Assembly (NCBI GenBank): GCA_020736575.1
Contig: JAGPYM010000129.1
Location: 1-24,910, forward strand
DNA: 24,910 bases
DNA from: Thelonectria olida
Taxonomy: Eukaryota > Ascomycota > Sordariomycetes > Hypocreales > Nectriaceae
Reading direction: 5' to 3'
Shown here: one piece after another, positions 1 through 9,240 of the stretch
Layout of the letters: each line of letters starts with the position of its first letter
Numbering within the stretch: the first letter of the stretch is position 1
Notes under the pieces: model-generated
Told to the model about the DNA's origin: nothing
What the model saw: the letters and a program-made list of their open reading frames with translations, nothing else
Database searches by the model: none
Made by a program: the position numbers and the translations under genes

Positions 1-705
1 CTTGTGGCAGAGTGGTTAACCGAGGCTCTTTTGGTGGCTGTCTGGGATGGCAGGCAGCCCGCCCACAATCGCATGGGGTTGAGTTGACATTGGGTCTTTT
101 AGCTAGCTCTGCGAATGTTGGCCACTCGCCTCTATTGCCGTCGCTCGTCTCCCAACCCCGATCGAGTCTAATATTACCAAGACGGCGCCGGGTGGTACTA
201 GTTTCATTCAAGGGCAAGGTGTATTCAAGTTAATGGCGGTGAGATCATTAGAGTGCGTCAAGGGGAGGGGTTTTGGCGTCTTTTATTAATCCAGAGTTTA
301 TTGGTCTTGTCCCTGTGTCGGAACGAGATGTGTGTATGCGTCTATTTAGGTCAGCTTTGCGACTGTAGACAACCAACAGCAATGGATGTCGCGTCTCTTG
401 CAGTCGGATATGCAAAATGTGTTTCATGAGTCTACAAGGTGGTATTGGTGGATGTCTGCACCTTTAGCAATGCAAGAGTCAGGGAGTGGCGTAAATAATG
501 ATTCCAACCAAGTACCAGTCTCATTTACCCGGACGGACATCTTATGATGTCCAATTCAATTGAACCTAGGCTGAAATTATAGTGCTTAATTAGGTATGAC
601 TTTAGCAAATGTTGACCTAATGGCATTAAATAGGCGCAAGCAAAATGACTTAGGCGGAATTCACCTCAGGAAGACTAGATTGAGAAGTATTTCGCTTATG
701 CAGTC

Positions 706-889
706 TTGCCTGCGCGATTATCTGCTTAAGACAGTCGCCACACTCAGGTATCATCCTGAGCTGATGTGCTTGAGACGATTACGTCGTGCGCAATAGCGCC
801 TGCGCTGGACTCTGCGTAAGCCAGATCTATCACACTTAGACTTGGCCCTGAGCTGGTTTGCTTGAGACGACTGCATTGTGCGAGGGCCC
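706..889. repeat. Diverged 92-bp tandem duplication
   Basis: Two copies of a roughly 92-bp unit lie head to tail, at about 706-797 and 798-889. The best-kept part starts CCTGAGCTG and runs through GCTTGAGACGA to GTGCG, at 755-790 and again at 847-882. An upstream part starting CCTGCGC also repeats (about 707 and 799). Differences are largely C/T and G/A, which fits RIP or simple decay. No coding function is seen. Confidence 0.7.
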
Positions 890-902
890 GCTTGTGCTCT
901 GA

Positions 903-998
903 GGCCAAAAGTGGATAAAATGCTTGCCAGGCTTACTATCCACTTATATGGGTACATTTGGGTGTTTATAATCGAGCAGAGCCTAAAAATGGCCCAGG
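903..998. repeat. Dispersed repeat family A, copy 1
   Basis: This block starts GGCCAAAAGTGGA, continues through AAATGCTT and GGCTTACTAT, and ends GAGCCTAAAAA(T/C)GG. The same landmarks in the same order occur at 18288-18390. The pair is diverged with small indels, so it is an old dispersed repeat rather than a recent transposition. Its family is unknown. Confidence 0.6.
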
Positions 999-2424
999 GT
1001 AAAGAGGAATAAAACTAAACGCGAGGACACCTTGGCCTTTGCAATTGCCGGTGGCTGAAAATGGAACCGTTTTATAAATAGTGGTTATCGTGCTGTGGTT
1101 ATTAAATCCTTATGTAGTTCTCGAGCCCTTCTTTGGATCTATGGAGGAGCCGAAAATGGCCACTGTCGTATCGCTGTCTGTCGCAAAGTATTTAAACACA
1201 TTTTCTTATGTATGTTCTTCCTTTCCGAAGTACCAGGCTTCCTCTTGGGAAATCCCAGCTAATAAGCTGATGAATCAGATCGACAGCGAGCCTTCAACGT
1301 TCAATCTTGCGCCGCCAGCCAATTAGACTTACGAAACTCAACTATCAAGTGGTGAGGCCCCATCCTCAACCTTAAAAATGTGAAATTGCGAAATTATAAA
1401 TTAACAAATAAGATTCAGTTTCCAAAAGATTTGAAAAACTATATATTCGGCCAGGATCGAACTCTGCCCTCTAGTAAATTGTAGTATAACACTCTTCTTA
1501 TAAGGCAATCCAAGTATGGCTGCCACTTCCTACTCTCTATCACCCTTGCTAAAGAGGCGAGACCGGATAAATGAGAATTTTACTCGAGTAATATTGCAAT
1601 TGATAAAGAGATGTAATGGGATGAGCTGCTAATATGGGGCAGATGTCTATATTGTGCTTCGCTGAAAATATTAGCACTATAATTATAAGTCTACTAACGA
1701 TCTAGTATTCCTAACTCCTATTATTGAGATTATATATCTAATGAACTTAGATACTTTCGCATGCTAACTACTATAATAGGAGAAAGCTTATCCATTGGCT
1801 ATAAGGAAGACTCCTATGGATTTTAAGGAGTAAAGGCTTAGCGCCGAGGTGGAGACTAGTGTCTTGACTGGGGTTAGTTGAACGAGTTGCTATAGAGTTA
1901 ATAAAGACAGTAAATTGTGTTTCAAACTGCAGTTTAAATAGCATTCCATGAAGTTAAACTATATGTATAAACTAAATAATGCTTTCTTAAGTCACGGAGA
2001 TTAGCAGATCGTCTTGCACTTGTTTGCGCCCTGGCTTGGGCTTTAGCGTCTTAGTATAAGGGGCGCTCTATGCGGGATGCGATTCACTAGAATAGTTAGA
2101 AGTTACCTAGTTATAAGAGAGAGAGAAAATACTTACAGCAGGGCACTACGCTGTGTAGAATTCATTGTTTGTTCTGTTATTATATAAAGAGCGGTTCAAT
2201 TCTTATTAAATGTTGATAGGTTTCTTTTCTTCTAAGTTGAAATGGGAAGAGACGCGTATGCATTTATTGTTAATGAAACCCACAGGACTTTCGTGTCTGT
2301 TAGGCGCTGGGTTTTATCAGCCGCCCAGGGCCCCCTGTGTTTCCTGTTTCCGGTTCCCTGTTCCTAGTATCGGGTCCTGCTTCCTGTTTCTGCCCTCCGT
2401 CTTCAATTTTCTGTACGTCCGACA

Positions 2425-2600
2425 TTTACTAGTAATGGAGCCAACTGTTTACCAGTCACTCGATTACCGATTTACCAATAAACCCCTCTAGAAAAGTTTA
2501 CTAGTAATCTGGTGGTGTGTTGACTGGTAAACCCATGTTAAAGGGACCAGTAAATCCTATGCTTAGTGACTAGTAAAGACCGCTCACTTGGACTGGTAGT
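2425..2600. repeat. Cluster of TTTACTAGTAA-like motifs
   Basis: About eight variants of GAC(C/T)AGTAAA or its complement occur in 175 bp on both strands: near 2425, 2444, 2470, 2496, 2521, 2545, 2567 and 2590. Two of them (2426, 2497) contain TTTACTAGTAA, which is nearly palindromic. Spacing is irregular, about 20-27 bp. The function is unknown; this could be a decayed satellite or a cluster of binding sites. Confidence 0.55.
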
Positions 2601-3366
2601 CGGTGGCAATCCCCCTTTTAGTCTGTTCGAATCTTAAAGTTGTTCTCCTCGTACTTGCACCTAGCCTCTCAATCGGCCCCTGTATGGAATTTATTTGCTC
2701 TAATGGGCATAGGGCTCGTTTGCGATAATTGCACCTGGGGAATAACTATAATAACCAGGCAAGAGATGCCAGTATTGCCATGGATATCTACTCGAGCGCT
2801 TAAGGCCATGATTTAGGTGCAGGAAATATTAAATGCATACTGAAAGACCGTAAGCGAACTGGCAGGAGTTAGAGGGACCTGGCAAAGATCTCTATGTTAT
2901 TCGTTATCACTTATTCGGATGCAGCTGAATATATTATGTATGGCCAATTCCCTTGATGGGATTTGATTGCTAACTGGACTGAAGTAAGAGATTTAAAAAA
3001 ACAGACAGCATCACACTCAAGCAAGCGGCGACTAGAATAGTAGAGGAATGTCTGAAGCAGCTTATCCGCATATGTATTGCCTTTAGTAAAAAAGCTGGGT
3101 CGATGGCTAGAAATGACTGTGAAATGAGTGAGATCTAGGGTGCCTTTGCCGGCCTTTCGCTAGAGTCCGAAAATACGTGCGGTAAAACTTGGAGAGTGGA
3201 GTTTGAGTCAGGCCATTTATATGTGCACGGTGCTAGCTTAGTGGACTTAGCAGCTTAGGGATTGTGAATTTAGGTACATGTAGCTGTGTCTAATTGGAAG
3301 TGTCCTGCAAAGTACCTAGGTAGGCTAGCCCCTAATAGCGTCTCGGTGTGCTCTATTAAAATGCCA

Positions 3367-3431
3367 TCTCAGTGTTCCCTCTCAGTGTTCCCTCTTAGTG
3401 TTCCCTCTCAGTGTTCCCTCTTAGTGTTCCC
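3367..3431. repeat. 13-bp minisatellite, five copies
   Basis: Five perfect-length units of TCTCAGTGTTCCC lie head to tail at 3367, 3380, 3393, 3406 and 3419. The third and fifth carry one C-to-T change (TCTTAGTG), giving an alternating pattern. Because 13 is not a multiple of three, the array is unlikely to be coding even though one frame stays open through it. Confidence 0.9.
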
Positions 3432-3585
3432 CCGCTTGGCGTTCCTGGTCAGGGCGCTCTATAGAAGCCTCTTAAATTAGAAACGGTGCACGTAATCAAG
3501 CTGGGACAAATGCGCTTACAGAGTTGGCGCGACTACATAGAACAGAGATCGGGAGAGACGGCACCGGTTAGTATAAAGATACAGC

Positions 3586-3628
3586 CACGGTCCTGGGACA
3601 GGTTCGGTCCTGGGACAGTCATGGTCAG
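3586..3628. repeat. GGTCCTGGGACA minisatellite, locus 1
   Basis: Two units of (C)GGTCCTGGGACAG are followed by TCATGGTC. A 26-bp block beginning GGTTCGGTC and ending AGTCATGGTC at 3601-3626 recurs with one mismatch at 4291-4316. This ties the locus to the larger array at 4284-4381 and to the degenerate one at 18056-18105. Confidence 0.7.
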
Positions 3629-4171
3629 AACCGTGTTATAGGCCATGAGCGGGTAGGAGAGTGAGGTTAAAACTTGCGAAAGAGAGTAACTTAACCTTTC
3701 TAAGAAGGCGACGAAATCCCAGTTGCCTTAACATAACAGGAATCTTTACTTAGTATTATCAATTTAGTTTATCTTTCTAGGTTTTCCTTATATGATTTAT
3801 TTAATTAAATAGAATATTATCTTTTTAACCTTTATTAAGTTTCTTTAAAGGCCCTTAAATAATATCTACTTTAACTCCTTACCACGATTTTAATATTAAA
3901 CTAGTTATTGTGATATGGCATATGGGAACAAAACAGCCTGCCCCAGCTAGCCTAGGGAACATAACGACCAACTGGCCTAAAAGACCCGGGTTATAGCGTC
4001 GGCTATAGCAACCAGGAAGGTCAGGTCAGTTCGACAGTCTGATTTAATGTATCAGGCGTGATCAGACAGCTTGGTCGGAAGGCTAGGGCAGCTGAAGATA
4101 ATGAAATGAGGCGGAAGGTAGGAAAATATAGGGTGTGCCAGGATATAGAATATACTGGTATAAGATATACT

Positions 4172-4235
4172 AAGATATGAAATGTACTGGGACGCTATGT
4201 ACTAGGATATGAAATGTACTGGGACGCTATGTACT
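4172..4235. repeat. 32-bp tandem duplication
   Basis: A 32-bp unit running from A(A/G)GATATGAAATG to CTATGTACT occurs twice head to tail, at 4172-4203 and 4204-4235, with a single A/G difference. Shorter GATATA..TACT pieces just upstream (4140-4171) look like older, degraded copies. The two intact copies are young compared with the surrounding repeats. Confidence 0.9.
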
Positions 4236-4283
4236 ATCCCAAATATTGGTCCAGGATCTGATATACTATAGCAAGGTACGTAT

Positions 4284-4381
4284 TGGGACTGGTTCGGTCG
4301 TGGGACAGTCATGGTCCCGGGAGGTTCGGTCACGGTCCTGGGACAGTCACGGTCCTGGGACAGTCACGGTCCTGGGACTGT
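4284..4381. repeat. 17-bp GGTCCTGGGACA minisatellite, locus 2
   Basis: Three exact-length 17-bp units, CACGGTCCTGGGACAGT, lie at 4331-4347, 4348-4364 and 4365-4381, the last with one change. Upstream, 4284-4330 carries diverged units (GGTCGTGGGACAG, GGTCCCGGGAGG). The unit core GTCCTGGGAC is close to palindromic. Related copies lie at 3.6 kb and 18.06 kb. Confidence 0.9.
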
Positions 4382-4840
4382 CCATAAATACAGCGCCCTT
4401 CCATCAGTCAGTCTCCGTCAAGGTAGTAACTATAACTCTACTAATGACCCGTTATTTCCCACTCCTCTTCTTAAGATTATGAGGAAACCTATCCTTTTAG
4501 ACGAAATGGCCCGCTCGAGCACCATTACGCGAAGAGATACCAGCAAATGCCCTAGGAGGACCCAGAATCGGGACCATAGGACCGGCTGTGTCACGAACCC
4601 ACAAGATCACGTATCAGCAGGACCTTGGCACGCATAAAGGATATCATGTGCTAGCGCACGTGAGTAGGATGGCAGTTTTGGGCCGTTTGGCCGTTAGGCA
4701 AGAATGGCAGGGGGGACCTTGAGGTATTGGTCAAGACTTGATACAGTATGCACCAAATGGAACCGGTTGTCGTTTCCGTACGCCCAAGGGAAATTGCATG
4801 TCGCTCGGCTTACCGAAGCCAGAATAGCAACTGTTTTCGA

Positions 4841-5175
4841 TTAAGTTAGGCTTTCCCGTATCGCGGGACGGAATAAGTAATTTCTTATGAGGCTGGCTAC
4901 GCGTTCTAAGGCCTTACCCACCCGAGAGATGACTCGACCTGACAGTAAATATCTCAACCCAAAAACATAAAAGCACGCTGTCCCCCACTTTGCATCCTCC
5001 GAGAATTTGGGAAGCTCCGGATAAGCTTCGGCACACAAGACGTCAGCAGGTCCCCGCATGCTTGATATGATTGGTTGCCACTGAGAGAAGGTTGTCTCAG
5101 TGAACTGCAAAGGCATGACGTGTCCGATAGATATCATAGAACTCAAGTCTTGCTTGCATGATATAAAAGCAGCAT
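4841..5175 (-). pseudogene. Orphan open fragment, unknown protein
   Basis: An open frame of at least 101 codons ends at a TAA at 4841. It reads back from there without a stop to about 5210. It has protein-like composition (for example QWQPIISSMRGPADVL, and KFSEDAKWGTACFYVF), uses codons unlike the AT-rich neighbourhood, and carries no repeat. No convincing start is present: the first in-frame ATG, at about 5137, already lies inside the protein-like stretch. I do not recognise the family. It may be the last exon of a gene whose 5' part is lost, or a surviving piece of an older gene. A TATAAAAGC string at 5162-5170 lies on the opposite strand. Confidence 0.4.
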
Positions 5176-5406
5176 CATTCCGCCCAAGGTTTATTTCTTA
5201 TTTTTCAATGGAATCACTGTGATGTGCAAAGCAGGGAGTCAGCCAGTTTCTGGAATGTTCCAGTCGAAATCAGAAAAAGCGTACGTGTCGACTAGTCACG
5301 TGCAGTAGTCGTTCTCCAGAGCGACTTGATTGGGCAACACATTCTAATGTTTTCGAAATATTATACTGAGCTAAGGGTACAAATACACAGTGGCGTCAGG
5401 CAATCC

Positions 5407-6637
5407 TTATCCATTCGCTTCGATTTCGGCGCCTTTCAAGCAGCAGCCTGACGATCGTCTTTCTCTCGTTCTCAGCGGCAAAGGATATCGGCGTCTGACC
5501 GTTCTCATCCTTGCCTCGATGTCGGCACCCTTCTCAAGCAGCAACTTGGTGACGGCCTCATGGCCGTTCCCAGCAGCAAAAAACAGCGGCGTCCGGCCAG
5601 TCTCACTCTTCGCCTCGATCTCAGCGCCTCCCTCGAGCAGTAGCCTGACAATCGTCTCGAGCCCGTACCATGCAGCATATAACAGTGGTGTCCAGCCAAT
5701 CTCGAATTTCGCGTCCGGATTAGCGCCGATCTCCAGCAGCAGCTTGACGACAGCTTCATGCTCTTTCGCAGCAGCACATAACAGTGACGTCGCGCCATGC
5801 TTGTCCTTCGCCTCGATCTTGGCGCCTCTCTGGAGTAGCAACTTGACGATAGCCTCGTGCCCGTTCCATGCAGCACAAGATAGCGGAGTCCGGCCGGCCT
5901 CATCCTTTGCCTCGATGTTAGCGCCCCTCTCGAACAGCAGATTGACGGTGGCCCCGTGCCCATTCCATGCGGCATCAGTCAGCGGCGTCTGGCCGTCCTT
6001 ATCTTTCGCTTCGATCTCTGCACCTGCCTCATCCGAGGCTGCGTTCGATCCTACTGTTGGCACTTTCCCCTGACCATTTGTCGGCGTCTTGCCTTACGCA
6101 GTCGCCTCTGCTTGACCTGCTCCGACGACCGCAGCGTGACACCATGGATCCTCTGAACATGGTTCCGGAAGTGGTCCAAGTGTTGCAGTTTGAGGTCTTT
6201 GCACTTGGGATGCTCACACCGAATCTTTTCATCACATTGCTCGGCCTGCTCCCGCGCGACCAGATGGTGGTCATCAAAGTGGTCGTTCATGACAGTGGGA
6301 CGGCAATACCGGTATGTAAAGGCGCGCTCTTCACGAGAGAGTCGCTCATCACCGATGCAATCGGGACATTGCGCTGCATGCATGAGGAGAGGGAATCGAT
6401 CGGGGCTGGGCAAAGGGTCGATTTCTGCTTCGAGTGGCTCCGTTTTGATGGGCAGGCAGGCTTTGGCTCTCTGTTGGATGCGGTCGCGCTTGATCGTCTC
6501 TCTCTTGTCGCAGAGAGCTACCCCTACGACGCCAGTCAGTCAAGGTGATCTTCTGCGAGCGTCCTCTCCCATACCTCCACCATGTGCTCCAGCAGCTCAA
6601 CCGCCTTCTTCACCTGCCGGTCTATTTGGTGTGCCAT
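5407..6637 (-). CDS. Chimeric zinc-finger-ankyrin protein (tentative 3-exon model)
   Basis: The ankyrin frame (5407-6054) has no ATG and is closed upstream. A 44-bp intron, 6054-6097 (GTAAGG...CAACAG), joins it in phase to a zinc-finger exon (6098-6503). That exon reads CPDC...NDHFDDHH and CEHPKC...HFRNHVQRIHG, two C2H2-like knuckles matching the tail of DUF3435 proteins and of the relic at 19.3-19.8 kb. A third exon starting at an ATG at 6637 codes for a short amphipathic helix (QVKKAVELLEHMVE). It joins through a 71-bp intron (6504-6574, donor GTATGG) only if an AAG acceptor is used, the weakest point; the better TAG acceptor breaks the frame. The full model gives 371 residues with five good 33-residue ankyrin repeats plus a sixth read out of frame. 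It lies 206 bp downstream of the hydrolase-ankyrin gene on the same strand. DNA or protein binding by the finger is inferred. Confidence 0.5.
5416..6030 (-). repeat. 99-bp near-identical ankyrin repeat array
   Basis: Six 99-bp units encode 33-residue ankyrin repeats with an almost constant frame: G(A/R)TPL..AA.NGHEA(I/V)VKLLL..GA.IEAKD. Five read in frame. In the sixth, the normal ankyrin sequence (ENGQTPISFAAEN) is found in another frame between about 5437 and 5512. A one-base loss enters that frame and a two-base loss leaves it, and the usual GAEIEAN end then resumes in frame. High similarity between units suggests recent duplication or gene conversion, as known for repeat domains of fungal NLR-type proteins. 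Confidence 0.85.
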
Positions 6638-6843
6638 CGCACGCACGTACGTGCTCTGACGGCTAATCGGCCGCGGGGTCTTCTGGGAAGTGGCCCTTCC
6701 GCCACTACGTGGACGAAGACATCGTTAGAATCACGTAGGTGGTCTTGCCAATGAGCAGTTGGCCATGCGAGGAATCGTATCAAGGGAAGCTGTTATGCTC
6801 TCAGACCCGAAACTTCATTTTACGCTGTCTGTGACGGGATGAC

Positions 6844-8953
6844 TCACAACTGCTCCAGATACAAAAAAATGTCCACCTGTGCGAACATCGATGCGACTTC
6901 AAGAAGAGGGAGCCCGTCAGACGCGAGAAGGTTAGTCCTTGCGCCCCTATCAATCAAAGTCCTTACAATATCCAGATGTCCGAGTTGCACTGCGACTCTG
7001 AGTGCTGTATATCCCTGCAGATCTTGTGCGTCAATCTCAGCACCTAAGTCCAACAAGATACCCACAAGTTGTGGAAGTCCAAGCACAGCTGCAACTAGTA
7101 ATGGCGTGTGGCCTCCTTCTGTCGGTATATGGATCGCTCGATCATCTTCAAGCAACATTTCCGCCATCTCCACATTCTTGAGTGAAAGAGCAATATGCAA
7201 GGCTGTATGACCATCCAGCCGCTGAATACGAGTATCCGCCCCTGCATTGATAAGCATCCTGACAATGGAAGTATGCCCTCCCGCTGCAGCACCTATCAAT
7301 GGTGATACGCCATGTTCAGCGGTTAGAGTATTAACCCTAGCTCCACGTGTAAGCAAGTCCTGTACAATTCTTGCGTGACCTTCCGTAGAGGCTATGAAGA
7401 GAGCTGTAGCGCCGTTGCTACAACTAGCATCAATGTTAGCTCCTGCATCAGTCAGTACACGAGCTGCTCCGAAGCAGCCATACAACGCTGCTATGTAGAG
7501 TGGGGTCCATCCTTCTTCTGTCGTTTTGCAATTGAGGTCCTTCTCGGCCCGAAGCGCGGCAGCTACCCGTTGGGCATCGCCATTCAATGCCGCAGAGTGA
7601 AGGATTGTCCAACCGGGAATCCTGTATCCGAGTGTACGGCCACCATTCTGTTCGTTTTCAGCTGGGGTGACGTAGATGGTGTATTTGGTAACTCAAAGGC
7701 CAACTGAGATGGTACGGTTGCTCTCTGTGTTTCGACAAGGGATGTGCTCGACGGTACTTCCTGGAGTTCAGTCCTATCTCCGCTGAGCGCTCTGCTGCGT
7801 AAGAACTGCCTGATGACGCCTAGGATGGCCCGATATTGCGGGTCTGATCTGTCTCTGCATCTCGCCATCTGCATGTGGTTCGCGTCGATACCCTCGACCG
7901 TCTCGAGCTGCTGTGGCAGATCGAGCTTGGAAGAGAAGTCGTCAACGACCTGCCAATCATGGTCCTATTAGCAGAGGTGCTCTAGAGGTGTAAAGAGCAA
8001 TGCGATGAGATAACTTAGTAATGTACCTTATTGTGCAACCCCTTCATGCCTGATATTCCTCGTCCCTCTTGGAACGAGTGGACTTTAATGCTTGCCCTGT
8101 ACACTACAGTCTTGAACTGCTCGTGGATGTTGTCCAGCACCTCGCTGTTCACCTCTAGTGTCTCGATGACCTTCTTATTCGGGTCCTGTAACGCCAGCTG
8201 AACAAGGTTCGCCGCAATCTTGCCCCACGATGTATATAAACTCCCGCGATGTGGCGTACCTAGGAAGACGATCAGTTTCGTTCGGGACCGACATATATCT
8301 GATCTGTGTATCGCCTACGCAACATAAGAATCAATTAGCCGCTTAGCACCATCAACTCTCGAGACGTACATCTTTGACGATTATGCCGCCAAGGCTATGC
8401 GCTACAAACAAGATCGGATCCTAATCGTTGTTAGCCTGGTCATTCCATCACAAGGCACGAATGTAGAGCTACCGTGTTCTCAATCTCTCGCTCGACGCGT
8501 ACTGCAAGGTCCCGACCATGCTGCGACACGCTGTTCTTGCTGTTCGCCTGGAACAGACCGCCGATCACGTCCGCATTGTATCCGTACGTCCACACTCTCG
8601 CCTCGGGTATATCGTACTTAAGGTACTCGTCGGGCCAGAACAGCTTGTGCGAAGTAGAGCTTCCTTCGCCGGTCTGGATGTCGGCAGTCGGGGTGGATGG
8701 TTTGGCCCCGAAGAAGGATTTGAAGGTATTGCGCTTGCTCGACCTCGCGATGTCCGTCTCACCGCCGCCCGCTCGATCGTCCTCCCAGGTATGTTTTGGG
8801 TGGCCCCTCAGGCCGTGCACGAAGACAATGCTGGACGCTGTCAGTAAGGCACAGTCTAGGTCAAGGTCACTCTTACTTGACTCGGTACGATCCGCTCCTA
8901 TCGCCGCCGTCGCTCAAAAGATGCGTAAAACCGATGCGATGCACGTCTTGCAT
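6844..8953 (-). CDS. Alpha/beta-hydrolase-ankyrin protein, six exons, 603 aa
   Basis: Predicted join on the minus strand: 8953-8877, 8830-8473, 8420-8370, 8314-8027, 7949-7716 and 7647-6844. The five introns are 46, 52, 55, 77 and 68 bp, all GT-AG, several with CTGAC/CTAAC-type branch sites. The frame closes exactly at 604 codons. Residues 26-35 read NIVFVHGLRG, the start of the lipase-like (SesB/DUF676-type) hydrolase found at the head of fungal NLR proteins. AHSLGG follows with Ser154 as likely nucleophile, then LGTPHRG at 180-186. VVDDFSSK at 259 and NHM at 282-284 follow, His283 being a candidate catalytic residue. Residues about 349-600 form eight ankyrin repeats (TPL/TAL..A pattern). 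There is no NACHT or NB-ARC segment: only about 65 residues separate hydrolase and ankyrins. A role in self/non-self or heterokaryon signalling is inferred from the family. The first exon is the least certain. Confidence 0.75.
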
Positions 8954-9240
8954 GGTTGCGCGGTCTGTTCAAACTATGTTGATCTGCCGTGGGGACGATG
9001 ACAGGATTTGAACACTCTTGCATCTGCTCCTCTGTTACCACGAAGCCTTCTGCTGGATTGCGCAGGGGTGCTGAATGCACTTGATGAAAAGGAGTTCTTA
9101 TTGTACTGATTGTAATTATTCTTGGTTAAGTTATTATGATCGCAATAAGAGGTCCTTTGGGGCTTTATATCTTTGTGATCCCGTCTAGGATTTGAACCTT
9201 AAATCGTAGGACTTCAAACTTGACTCTCTTGATTCTGAAG
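8954..9240. other. Upstream spacer with tRNA-T-arm-like strings
   Basis: No gene is seen between the hydrolase-ankyrin start and the TIR element. On the minus strand, GTTCAAATCC occurs at 9004-9013 and GGTTCAAATCC at 9190-9200; each matches the tRNA B-box consensus GGTTCGANTCC. The second is followed within 15 bases by the edge of the element at 9241. Neither sits in a full cloverleaf that I can fold by eye, so they may be tRNA or SINE scraps, or chance. Confidence 0.35.

Larger units (their letters stand above)
1..4840. other. Gene-poor mosaic region
   Basis: I see no convincing gene here. Open frames are short, lack introns or domain motifs, and several simply read through tandem repeats (for example the frame over 3286-3480). 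GC content shifts in patches: the 3730-3900 stretch is very AT-rich, while 2290-2400 and 4290-4640 are GC-rich. TAG/TAA triplets are common in all frames, as in mildly RIP-mutated DNA. The region does hold diverged repeats, listed separately, some of which recur near 18 kb. Base 1 begins inside a tRNA-A-box-like string (TGGCAGAGTGG at 6-16), noted under the findings. Confidence 0.6.

Noticed and set aside
2210..2491. 93-codon + frame
   Set aside because: Composition follows the TTCCTG-rich low-complexity stretch at 2335-2400; there is no domain, intron or neighbour support.
3286..3480. 64-codon + frame
   Set aside because: It reads through the 13-bp minisatellite, and a 13-bp unit would shift frame with each copy-number change.
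4311..4637. 108-codon + frame over the GGTCCTGGGACA array
   Set aside because: Repeat-driven open frame with no protein-like features after the array.
5390..6073. Long + strand open frame of 227 codons
   Set aside because: It is antisense to the ankyrin array. The 99-bp repeat period carries an accidental open frame along, and the translation is a low-complexity Ser/Ala-rich repeat.
5967..6548. + strand open frame of 193 codons
   Set aside because: It is antisense to the zinc-finger exon, whose Cys/His pattern and match to the 19.4-kb relic show that the minus strand is the coding one.
8474..9001. + strand frames over the hydrolase head
   Set aside because: Shadows of the minus-strand hydrolase exons, which have recognisable VHGLRGHP and AHSLGG motifs and proper introns.
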